The translations under genes were made by a program, and so were the position numbers. A stretch of 11,050 nt of DNA from JACKNG01 sp040904625 (GTDB lineage: Bacteria > Pseudomonadota > Gammaproteobacteria > Ga0077536): NCBI GenBank assembly GCA_040904625.1, contig JBBDTC010000049.1, forward strand, positions 1-11,050. The letters are read 5' to 3'. Position 1 is the stretch's first letter; every line of letters starts with the position of its first letter. Shown in pieces: positions 1-5,953 of the stretch. The notes beneath the pieces are model-generated. The model did no database searches. It was not told where the DNA came from and worked only from the letters and a program-made list of their open reading frames with translations.

Positions 1-2
1 AA

Positions 3-58
3 CGCCGCGCCAAGCGCGGCGCCCCGCAGGGGTGCGAAAGCGCCCAAGCGCTTTCGCA
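3..58. repeat. Three abutting perfect hairpins
   Basis: Three inverted repeats follow each other without a spare base. Positions 3-10 pair with 14-21 (8 bp, loop CAA), 22-25 pair with 29-32 (CCCC/GGGG, loop GCA), and 33-43 pair with 48-58 (TGCGAAAGCGC/GCGCTTTCGCA, 11 bp, loop CCAA). The last arm, GCGCTTTCGCA, occurs again at 122-132, and each copy is followed a little later by CAATCCCCG (59-67 and 141-149 approximately). No T-run follows, so this is not a classic terminator, although it could end or stabilise the transcript of a gene left of the window. A REP-like repeat cluster is the other possibility. The pairing is seen directly; the function is not known. Confidence 0.5.
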
Positions 59-214
59 TCAATCCCCGGAGTCGGCGGGTCTGCGACACGGATACGAAGT
101 CTCTGCCGCAACAGCACGCACGCGCTTTCGCAACACCGCCCCAATCCCCGCACGACATCGGCTATTCTTCCCGCACAATCGATAACACCGTCGCAGCGCC
201 AACAGAACCCGTTG

Positions 215-1000
215 ATGCCAAACTCAATACCGTCCAGCGAGCAGCAAGGCGACTTCGCCCGCGCGGTCCGCGCGCTGCGTGCAGCGCATCGTATCGCCGT
301 ACTCACCGGGGCCGGCATGTCGGTCGCCTCGGGCCTGCCCACCTACCGCGGCATCGGTGGACTCTACAACGATATGGTGATCGACGAAGGACTGCCGATC
401 GAAGAGATACTTCACGCCTATACGTTTGCGCGTAACCCGGCACTTACCTGGAAGTACATCGCGCAGATCGAACAGGCCTGTCGTGGCGCCGAACCTAACG
501 AAGGCCATCGCTTGTTGGCACGCTGGGATGAACGTTTCGATCTCTGGGTGGCGACGCAGAACGTCGATGGTTTCCATCGTGCCGCGGGCAGCAGGCAGCT
601 CATCGAGTTGCACGGCAATCTCGGTGAACTGTTCTGCATCGATTGCGAGTGCCGCTTCGTGCTCGATGATTTCGACTTCGCGATTCTGCCGCCGCGCTGT
701 CGGCATTGCGATGGCCTGGTCAGGCCCAATGTCGTGCTGTTCGGTGAACTGTTGCCGATGGCACAGATGGCCGCCTACGAGAAAGAATTCGAACGTGGCT
801 TCGATGTCGTGCTCGCGATTGGTACCAGTGCCGGCTTCCCTTATATAAGCGAGCCGATAATGACCGCCCGCGCGCGCGGCGCGACGACCATCGAGATCAA
901 TCCGGAACAGACTGCCCTGTCGGCCAGCGCCAGCATTCATCTGGCGATGGATGCGGTCGACGCTTTGCGCAGACTCGACCTGGCACTGGCCAGCGCCTGA
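215..1000 (+). CDS. Sir2-family NAD-dependent protein deacylase
   Basis: Sirtuin that would remove acetyl or other acyl groups from protein lysines, using NAD+ and releasing nicotinamide and O-acyl-ADP-ribose in the cytoplasm. From the ATG at 215 the product is 261 aa, the usual size for a bacterial sirtuin. The Rossmann NAD motif GAGMSVASG is at residues 32-40, TQNVDG at 114-119, the catalytic histidine at H133 (ELHGN), and the four zinc ligands at C141, C144, C162 and C165; RPNVVLFGE follows at 170-178. The frame is open back to a GTG at 32, but the extra 61 residues are arginine- and proline-rich, contain the hairpins at 3-58 and resemble no sirtuin, so 215 is preferred; the Shine-Dalgarno is weak. 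By eye, the Tyr/Arg pair of CobB and SIRT5 that accepts succinyl-lysine is absent (residues near 81-85 read YIAQI), so deacetylation or another acyl preference is more likely. That last point is inference. Confidence 0.93.
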   Translation: MPNSIPSSEQQGDFARAVRALRAAHRIAVLTGAGMSVASGLPTYRGIGGLYNDMVIDEGLPIEEILHAYTFARNPALTWKYIAQIEQACRGAEPNEGHRLLARWDERFDLWVATQNVDGFHRAAGSRQLIELHGNLGELFCIDCECRFVLDDFDFAILPPRCRHCDGLVRPNVVLFGELLPMAQMAAYEKEFERGFDVVLAIGTSAGFPYISEPIMTARARGATTIEINPEQTALSASASIHLAMDAVDALRRLDLALASA

Positions 1001-1300
1001 ACGCTATCAGGACGAGGCGCTCGGCCGCGCTCAAAGAGCGGGTGCAATGGCCATCACGCCGTTATCCGCCGATGTATCCGCGCGCACGAATAGCCGGCCA
1101 ATTCGACATGCCGGAAGTGCGATTACGGGATGCGCTAGCCGATCACGGTGCGATTCTCGCCATGCTGGCGCGCATCGAAACACGACAAGCAGCGGCGCAG
1201 TGATGCCGACAAGGCCACAAAAGTGCGATTTCCCCGAAAATAAAGCCACATTTGGTGCTGTCAAGGCTTCCAATTTCGAGGCCGGTGATTATAGTAACGC
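1001..1300. other. Gene-poor stretch after the sirtuin gene
   Basis: No convincing gene. A short hairpin, CGCTC-AAA-GAGCG (1028-1040), lies 28 bp after the sirtuin stop but has no T-run, so any terminator role is weak. A small plus-strand frame could start at GTG 1042 or ATG 1072 and ends at 1203; its last 31 residues (from ATG 1108) have ordinary protein-like composition, but no ribosome binding site is clear. The reverse frames look like shadows. The stretch ends in the promoter candidate at 1268-1295. Confidence 0.4.
1268..1295 (+). promoter_or_regulatory. Possible sigma70 promoter for the HU-family gene
   Basis: A -10-like TATAGT (1290-1295, 5 of 6) is preceded, 16 bp upstream, by a poor -35-like TTCCAA (1268-1273). 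A start near 1302 would put the four hairpins of 1301-1416 at the very 5' end of a leader of about 225 nt. The fit of the -10 is good, that of the -35 is poor, so the call rests partly on position. Confidence 0.3.
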
Positions 1301-1416
1301 CTTCGATTCGGGCCTGAATTCGAAGCTGCGTCCCGGCATCCGGGGTGGTTCTCTCGACATGCCTATGGCGGCCGAGAGAACCGGGGCTGTCGGGCATGGA
1401 TTAGGTCCGGGGGACC
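1301..1416 (+). promoter_or_regulatory. Structured leader or small RNA upstream of the HU-family gene
   Basis: Four hairpins lie in a row. First, 1301-1309 pairs with 1316-1325 (9 bp with one bulged T). Second, CCCGG-CAT-CCGGG (1332-1344). Third, GGTTCTCTCG (1347-1356) pairs perfectly with CGAGAGAACC (1373-1382), and its 16-nt loop holds a small GCC-TAT-GGC stem. Fourth, GGTCC-GGG-GGACC (1404-1416). Such dense pairing in a non-coding stretch 110 bp before a well-defined gene suggests a folded 5' leader or an independent small RNA. I do not recognise a known riboswitch class or Rfam family in it. The pairing is observed; the RNA function is inferred. Confidence 0.4.
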
Positions 1417-1525
1417 ACCACCATGCAAACGATACGATGCCGTCACTCGAGCAGGCCTCACCGGAACGTCACTGTAAAGAAAGCTATCCAAGAAACATCC
1501 GTTACCACCTGCTACGGGAGGAATC

Positions 1526-1861
1526 ATGAGTAAAGCCAAGACCAGCGCCATCAAGGAAAAGCAAACGAAGTCGCAGATCATTGCGGCCATCGCCGAAGAT
1601 ACCGGCCTGCACAAAAAAGACGTGCAATCGGTATTGCAAGCGGCCAAGGGTCTCGCTGCCAGACACCTGGCCAAGAACGGTTCGGGCGAATTCGCTATTC
1701 CTGAGCTCGGCGTGAAGCTGCGCCGGGTGCAGAAGCCTGCGCGTAAGGCCGGTATGGCCCGCAACCCTTTCACCGGCGAGATGGTCAAAGTCGAAGCGCG
1801 TCCGGCCAGCCTGTCGGTCCGCGCGACGGCGATGAAGGCGATCAAGGACGTCGTCGCCTGA
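1526..1861 (+). CDS. HU-family (histone-like) DNA-binding protein
   Basis: Small nucleoid-associated protein expected to dimerise and bend or coat DNA. The 111-aa product has a lysine-rich N-terminal tail of about 14 residues, then the HU/IHF fold: two N-terminal helices (KSQIIAAIAEDTGLHKKDV, about 15-33), a short strand region with GEFAIPELG (54-62), the beta-arm with RNPFTGE (79-85), and a C-terminal helix ending AMKAIKDVV. Canonical HU is about 90 aa, so both the N-tail and the arm region are slightly enlarged. The start is fixed by a strong GGGAGGA (1516-1522) just before the ATG. The gene stands alone: it has its own long leader with predicted hairpins upstream and a strong terminator downstream. 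Family membership is secure; it is not close enough to hupA, hupB, ihfA or ihfB to take one of those names. Confidence 0.93.
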   Translation: MSKAKTSAIKEKQTKSQIIAAIAEDTGLHKKDVQSVLQAAKGLAARHLAKNGSGEFAIPELGVKLRRVQKPARKAGMARNPFTGEMVKVEARPASLSVRATAMKAIKDVVA

Positions 1862-1886
1862 CAGCCCGCTGCGGAATGATTTTGCC

Positions 1887-1914
1887 AGCCGGCCGCTCGT
1901 GCCGGCTTTTTTTT
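1887..1914 (+). terminator. Rho-independent terminator of the HU-family gene
   Basis: AGCCGGC (1887-1893) pairs with GCCGGCT (1901-1907) around a 7-nt loop, followed directly by a run of eight T (1907-1914). It starts 26 bp after the stop codon. This is a textbook intrinsic terminator. Confidence 0.93.
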
Positions 1915-1964
1915 GGGTGCGCCGCGCATGGTGCACAACGCCATGAGCGGCGCCATCTGCATAA

Positions 1965-2121
1965 GGGCCCGTGCCAGAATAACTCAACGATTTGGAACGC
2001 CGATCCATCCCGTCTGGCAGCGTTGCTCGTCAGTTGAATAGAACCACTATTCGCCTTCCTCGCGCCTTGCCAGCCGGGCGCCTCGACGCCCCAAACAGCT
2101 GAGTTATCCTGGCACGGGCCC
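1965..2121. mobile_element. 157-bp MITE-like element with 22-bp terminal inverted repeats
   Basis: The left end, 1965-1986 (starting GGGCCCGTGCCAGAATAA), is the reverse complement of the right end, 2100-2121, with one mismatch in 22 (A1978 against C2108). Both ends are flanked by TAA in direct orientation (1962-1964 and 2122-2124), as expected of a 3-bp target duplication. The interior is also self-complementary about the same centre: TTTGG (1991-1995) with CCAAA (2091-2095), CCCGtCTGGCA (2009-2019) with 2068-2078 (one mismatch), and a central GAATAG-AACCA-CTATTC hairpin (2036-2052). There is no transposase gene, so movement would need an enzyme encoded elsewhere. A TAA duplication agrees with the TNA target of the IS1031 subgroup of the IS5 family, but the parent family is a guess. 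It sits exactly between the HU-gene terminator and the btuB leader. Confidence 0.75.
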
Positions 2122-2145
2122 TAACTTCCCCTCTTGCTTGCGGCC

Positions 2146-2161
2146 TGGCACTCCGTTAGCC
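2146..2161 (+). promoter_or_regulatory. Possible sigma54-type promoter before the cobalamin riboswitch
   Basis: TGGCAC (2146-2151) matches the -24 box exactly and is followed by GC at 2159-2160, giving the required GG-N10-GC spacing. The -12 box is imperfect (TAGCC instead of TTGCA or TTGCT). A start near 2172 would fall just before the first paired bases of the riboswitch (2175), which is the right place. A weak sigma70 alternative overlaps (TTGCTT at 2134-2139 and TTAGCC at 2156-2161). Confidence 0.27.
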
Positions 2162-2174
2162 TGCACGCCGACTT

Positions 2175-2384
2175 GGCGCCAGGGTGCCTTCCAGACCGAT
2201 CTGGCTGGAGGGTTAAACGGGAAGTCGGTGCGCCGCGTGTTGACACATGCGGCAATTCCGACGCTGCCCCCGCAACGGTAAGCGAGTTCGGTCTCCATCA
2301 CGCCACTGTGCAAGGACATGGGAAGGCGGAGCCCGAAGCAGGGATGGTCCCTGCGACTCGCAAGCCCGGAGACCGGCCCGCGCC
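2175..2384 (+). promoter_or_regulatory. Cobalamin (B12) riboswitch aptamer
   Basis: RNA element that binds a cobalamin and lowers expression of the following receptor gene. The conserved blocks occur in the standard order: GGTGCC (2183-2188), GGGAAGTCGGTG (2219-2230), the core GCTGCCCCCGCAACGGTAA (about 2263-2281), GCCACTG (2302-2308), GGGAAGGCG (2320-2328), and the B12 box AGCCCGGAGACCGGCC (2363-2378). GGCGC (2175-2179) can pair with GCGCC (2380-2384) as closing stem P1. Its position directly upstream of a BtuB-like receptor is the classic arrangement. The call rests on an almost complete match to the known family (Rfam cobalamin riboswitch); the exact ends are approximate. Confidence 0.96.
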
Positions 2385-2533
2385 TCGAAATGAGCACTGT
2401 CGCTTGACGGTGTTTCGAGCAACCGACGCGCGGTGGGCGCTAGCGGGCCAGTGACGGCGGTGGAGCCGTTCCCAGCTTTCCCCACAGCGTGTGAATCATG
2501 AGAAACGGTCCGGGGATGGCCCGTTTCGGGAGG
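2384..2533 (+). promoter_or_regulatory. Riboswitch expression platform and btuB ribosome binding site
   Basis: A two-part hairpin begins at the last base of P1: CTCGAAA (2384-2390) pairs with TTTCGAG (2413-2419), and inside it CACTGTC (2395-2401) pairs with GACGGTG (2406-2412, one wobble). No T-run follows, which argues against a transcription terminator. A second hairpin, GAAACGG (2502-2508) with CCGTTTC (2521-2527), ends one base before the Shine-Dalgarno GGGAGG (2528-2533). The arrangement suggests control of translation rather than of termination; that is inference. Confidence 0.5.
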
Positions 2534-2538
2534 CATTC

Positions 2539-4500
2539 ATGCGTTCATTCATCGCCCTGGCAGTGCTGCTGCTGCCACTGACTACACTCAATGCGGCTGA
2601 CTCCGAGGAAATCGAGGACACCATCATCGTGACCGGGTCACGCGCGCCCATAGAACTGGGCAAGGCCGGCGCCAGCGTGACCATCATCGATCGCGAACGC
2701 ATCGAAGCGCGTCGCGCGGCCTTCGTGACCGATCTCCTGCGCGAGGTCCCGGGGATGACCGTCAGTCGCGCCGGCGGCCCGGGCAAACAGACCCAGGTTC
2801 GCGTGCGCGGCGCCGAGGGCAATCACGTCATGGTTTTGATCGATGGCATCGAGGTCAACGATCTGGCCGGCAACGACGAATTCGACTTCGGTCATCTGAC
2901 GACCGCAGATATCGAACGTATCGAGATCGTGCGCGGTCCGCAAAGTGCTTTGTGGGGCAGTGACGCATTGGCCGGCGTGATCAACATCATCACGCGCAAG
3001 AGCGACACCGGGTTCAGTTCGACGCTGATGCTCGAAGGCGGCTCGTTCGCGACCAATCAGCAGCGCGCCAGCGCGGCGTTCGGTGCGGATGACAAGCGCC
3101 TGCGCGTCGCGGTGAGTCGCCTCGATACCGGTGGCATCAATATCGCCCGCAGCGGCGACGAGGACGATGGTTATCGCAACGTGACCGTGGATGTGAATGG
3201 TGGCCTGCGCCCGCTGGACAACCTCGACCTGGCGTTTGTGTTGCGCAGCGTCGATACCCGCAACGAGACCGACAGCGATGCGCTGACCGGAACCCCGTCG
3301 GACACGCCCGGGATGAGCGACAACAATCAGCTCTATCTCGGCACGCGTGGTGAACTGACCTTGCTGGACGGGCGCTGGATACACCGCGTCGAAGGCAATT
3401 GGAGTTCGACCGACATCGACTCACGCGATCCGGCCGTGTTGCTCGAAGGAGAGACGTCTGGCGATCGCTACGAAGCGGTTTACCAGACGACGTTCGCGTT
3501 TACGCTCGATACTCCCGTAGCGACGGCCCACCGAGCGACCTTCGCCGTCGATCACGAGTATCAACGTTTTCGGCAGCGTGGCCCGGTCAGTGTGTTCGGT
3601 GACCCGAATCAGACACGCGGTATGCACAATACCGGTTTCGTCGGCGAGTATCGGCTCGATATCGCCGCTGACCTGAGCCTCGGCGGCAGCGTACGTCACG
3701 ACGAGAACTCGGATTTCAAGGATGTGACGACGTATCGCGGCAGCGCGACGTGGCGGCTGCCCGTCATCGGCAGCGCCTTGACGCTCGCCTATGGCACGGG
3801 ACAGAAGGCGCCGACTTTCCTCGAACGTTTCGGTTTCGCGACCGGCGGTTTGTTCGGCCCGACCTTCATCGGCAATGCGGCGCTCGAGCCGGAGACCTCG
3901 CGGGGCTGGGAAGTGGGGCTTGCACACGCGTTCCTGGCCAATACGCTGCGGGTCAGTGCGACCTGGTTCAGCGAACGTCTGCGCGATGAGATATTCGGCT
4001 TTGCCGTCGATCCCACTGGCATGACGGCAACAGCGGTCAACCAGAACGGCACCAGTCGCCGCGATGGTCTGGAACTGACGCTGGCCGGCGACCTGCCGCA
4101 TGGCTTCGTCGCCAACGCCAGCTATACCTATCTCGATGCAACCGAACTCGACCGCACCAGCGGACTGCGTAAGGACGAGGTGAGGCGTCCCAACCACCAG
4201 GGCAGTATCGGCCTCGATTGGCGTTCGGACGACGGACGCTGGCAGGCCGGCGCCGTCGCTACTCATACCGGGTCATTCGAGGATATCGCCTTTCTGCCGC
4301 CGCTGTTCAGCCAGACCCGAATCCAGATGGGCAGTTATACCTTGCTCGGGATTACCGGCAGCTACACGGTCAACCGCGCGCTCGAGGTCTATGCGCGCGT
4401 GGATAATGCGCTCGACGAGCACTACGAAGAGTTGTTCGGTTACCGTACTCCCGGGATTGCCGGCTATGTCGGTGTGCGTTTGAGTTTCAGCCCCGACTGA
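2539..4500 (+). CDS. btuB: BtuB-like TonB-dependent vitamin B12 receptor
   Basis: Outer-membrane active transporter for cobalamins, energised by TonB-ExbBD from the inner membrane. The ATG at 2539 gives 653 aa; it is preceded by GGGAGG five bases upstream and opens a clean signal peptide (residues 1-19, cut after LNA), whereas an in-frame start at 2491 would bury that signal behind 16 extra residues. The mature N-terminus carries a TonB box, DTIIVTG (27-33). The plug domain spans about 44-154, with VLIDGIEVND (99-108), IVRGPQSALWGSDALAGVINIITRK (pieces between 130 and 154), and the rest is a beta-barrel rich in alternating aromatic strands to the C-terminus. E. coli BtuB is slightly shorter, at 614 aa. 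The final strand ends GVRLSFSPD instead of a terminal aromatic residue, a mild departure from the usual outer-membrane signature. The B12 riboswitch in front makes cobalamin or a related corrinoid the likely substrate. Confidence 0.93.
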   Translation: MRSFIALAVLLLPLTTLNAADSEEIEDTIIVTGSRAPIELGKAGASVTIIDRERIEARRAAFVTDLLREVPGMTVSRAGGPGKQTQVRVRGAEGNHVMVLIDGIEVNDLAGNDEFDFGHLTTADIERIEIVRGPQSALWGSDALAGVINIITRKSDTGFSSTLMLEGGSFATNQQRASAAFGADDKRLRVAVSRLDTGGINIARSGDEDDGYRNVTVDVNGGLRPLDNLDLAFVLRSVDTRNETDSDALTGTPSDTPGMSDNNQLYLGTRGELTLLDGRWIHRVEGNWSSTDIDSRDPAVLLEGETSGDRYEAVYQTTFAFTLDTPVATAHRATFAVDHEYQRFRQRGPVSVFGDPNQTRGMHNTGFVGEYRLDIAADLSLGGSVRHDENSDFKDVTTYRGSATWRLPVIGSALTLAYGTGQKAPTFLERFGFATGGLFGPTFIGNAALEPETSRGWEVGLAHAFLANTLRVSATWFSERLRDEIFGFAVDPTGMTATAVNQNGTSRRDGLELTLAGDLPHGFVANASYTYLDATELDRTSGLRKDEVRRPNHQGSIGLDWRSDDGRWQAGAVATHTGSFEDIAFLPPLFSQTRIQMGSYTLLGITGSYTVNRALEVYARVDNALDEHYEELFGYRTPGIAGYVGVRLSFSPD

Positions 4501-4525
4501 ATACCTGCCCACAAACAGGCTTCGG

Positions 4526-4555
4526 GTCGCCGCGGCGCGCGCCGGCCGCCGCGAC
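4526..4555 (+). other. GC-rich hairpin after btuB
   Basis: Positions 4526-4536 pair with 4545-4555 in 10 of 11 positions around an 8-nt loop, 25 bp after the btuB stop. There is no T-run, so it is at most a transcript-end stabiliser. The remainder of the 159-bp gap up to dadA shows no convincing promoter. Confidence 0.35.
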
Positions 4556-4659
4556 ACGGCGTGAATCTGCCCCGGCGGACTGCAGCGGCGTTGGACGCGC
4601 ATTGCATTGCGGAGGCTGGGCGGGGAAGATTGCAGGCCCATCATCCTCGGTAGTGGTAC

Positions 4660-5925
4660 ATGCACGTCATCGTCGTCGGCGCAGGGCTCATGGGCCTGAC
4701 CACGGCCTGGTTTCTGCGCCAGCACGGCGTCGATGTCAGCGTGATCGAACGTGCATCGGGCGCCGGCCTCGAGACCAGCTTCGCCAACGGCGGCATGCTG
4801 CACGCGAGCCAGGCGAGTCCGTGGAACGAACCCGGCGTGTTGCGCCAGGCGCTCGGCATGCTTGGCCGCGAGGACGCGGCGCTGTTGATTCGCCCGCGCG
4901 CACTGTTGGGCATGCTGCCGTGGGCCTGGGGCTTCTTTCGCAACGCACGCAGTGACCGCTATCTCGCCAACCTCGCCAAGAACACCCGACTCGCGGCTTA
5001 TTCGCTGCAAGTTCTCGAGACCCATTTCAGCGCGTTCGCTGAACTGTTCGGTCGTGCCGAACGGGGCACCCTCAAGATCTACCGCACCGCCGAAGAGCTC
5101 GCCGCGGCGCAGCAGGTGGCGACGCGATGCCTGGCGTTCGACGTGCGTTACGACATTCTCGATGCCGCTGCCGTAGTGGCCCTGGAGCCCGCGTTGACGC
5201 CTATTCGCGACGCCATCTCCGGCGGCATTCATTTTCCCGGCGATGTTTCCGGCGATGCCCACCTGTTCTGCCGCGCGCTGGCCGAACGCGGCGCGGCGAA
5301 CGGCATCCGCTTCGATTTCGAAACCAACGTCGACCGTCTATTATTGCGCGGCGCACGTTGCGAGGGCGTCGAATGCGCGGGCGAAGTCCGTCTGGCCGAT
5401 GCCTGCGTACTGGCCGCGGGTAGTTTCAGTCCGCTGCTGCTGCGCACGCTGGGAATTTCTCTGCCGGTGCAGCCGGTCAAGGGCTACTCCCTGACCATCC
5501 CGTTGGAGGGTTGGCCGGTCGCGCCGCAGGTGCCGGTCATCGACGAGCATTTTCATGCCGCCGCCTGTCCGCTGGGCGGACACCTGCGCGTCGCCGGGAC
5601 GGCCGAGTTCGCCGGTTTCGACGCTGCGCTGACCAACAGCCGCATCGAGAACCTGTATACCCTGGTCGAACGTCTCTATCCGGCCGGCGCCGCGTGTATC
5701 GATCGCCGGCAAGTTGCGCACTGGACCGGCTTGCGTCCGATGAGTCCGGACGGCGTGGGCATCATGGGCGAAACGGCGATCGGTGGTCTGTTCGTCAACA
5801 CGGGCCACGGTCATCTCGGTTGGACCATGGCGCCGGGCGCCGGTAAATTGGTCGCCGATCGCATCGCCGGCAGCACGACCGATCTGGCGCTGGATGATTT
5901 TCTGCCGGCGCGTTTCCGGCGCTGA
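4660..5925 (+). CDS. dadA: D-amino acid dehydrogenase, DadA-like
   Basis: FAD-dependent enzyme of the inner-membrane face that oxidises D-amino acids (D-alanine in the E. coli case) to 2-oxo acids and ammonia, passing electrons to the respiratory chain. The 421-aa length matches DadA (about 416-432). The FAD-binding fold starts at residue 1 with VIVVGAGLMGLTTAW (GxGxxG), followed by an acidic residue at the end of strand 2 (VIERASGAGLETS), then SPWNEPGVL. Further landmarks are PVKGYSLTIP, the WTGLRPMSPDGVGIMG block and NTGHGHLGWTMAPGAGKL near the C-terminus, all close to E. coli DadA. The start ATG has only a weak Shine-Dalgarno. No alanine racemase (dadX) or Lrp-type regulator gene is nearby; instead a nitroreductase-family gene follows 28 bp later. 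Because DAO-family members vary in substrate, a different D-amino acid or secondary amine remains possible. Confidence 0.88.
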   Translation: MHVIVVGAGLMGLTTAWFLRQHGVDVSVIERASGAGLETSFANGGMLHASQASPWNEPGVLRQALGMLGREDAALLIRPRALLGMLPWAWGFFRNARSDRYLANLAKNTRLAAYSLQVLETHFSAFAELFGRAERGTLKIYRTAEELAAAQQVATRCLAFDVRYDILDAAAVVALEPALTPIRDAISGGIHFPGDVSGDAHLFCRALAERGAANGIRFDFETNVDRLLLRGARCEGVECAGEVRLADACVLAAGSFSPLLLRTLGISLPVQPVKGYSLTIPLEGWPVAPQVPVIDEHFHAAACPLGGHLRVAGTAEFAGFDAALTNSRIENLYTLVERLYPAGAACIDRRQVAHWTGLRPMSPDGVGIMGETAIGGLFVNTGHGHLGWTMAPGAGKLVADRIAGSTTDLALDDFLPARFRR

Positions 5926-5936
5926 TACCGGTATCA
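5923..5936. promoter_or_regulatory. Perfect 14-bp palindrome over the dadA stop codon
   Basis: TGATACCGGTATCA is its own reverse complement and includes the dadA stop codon. It lies 17 bp before the nitroreductase start, just before the GAGAGGAG ribosome binding site. It could be an operator or a transcript fold between the two genes, or chance. The symmetry is observed, the role unknown. Confidence 0.3.
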
Positions 5937-5953
5937 ACTGAGAGGAGTCGAGT

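Noticed and set aside
32..214. N-terminal extension of the sirtuin from GTG 32
   Set aside because: The 61 extra residues are unlike any sirtuin and the DNA there is a run of hairpins. The family length fits a start at 215.
3421..4266. A 281-codon minus-strand frame opposite btuB
   Set aside because: It is antisense to a well-supported receptor gene, with no recognisable motif and composition typical of a reverse-frame shadow.
4526..4555. Intrinsic terminator for btuB
   Set aside because: The hairpin is real but no T-run follows, so it was listed only as a hairpin.
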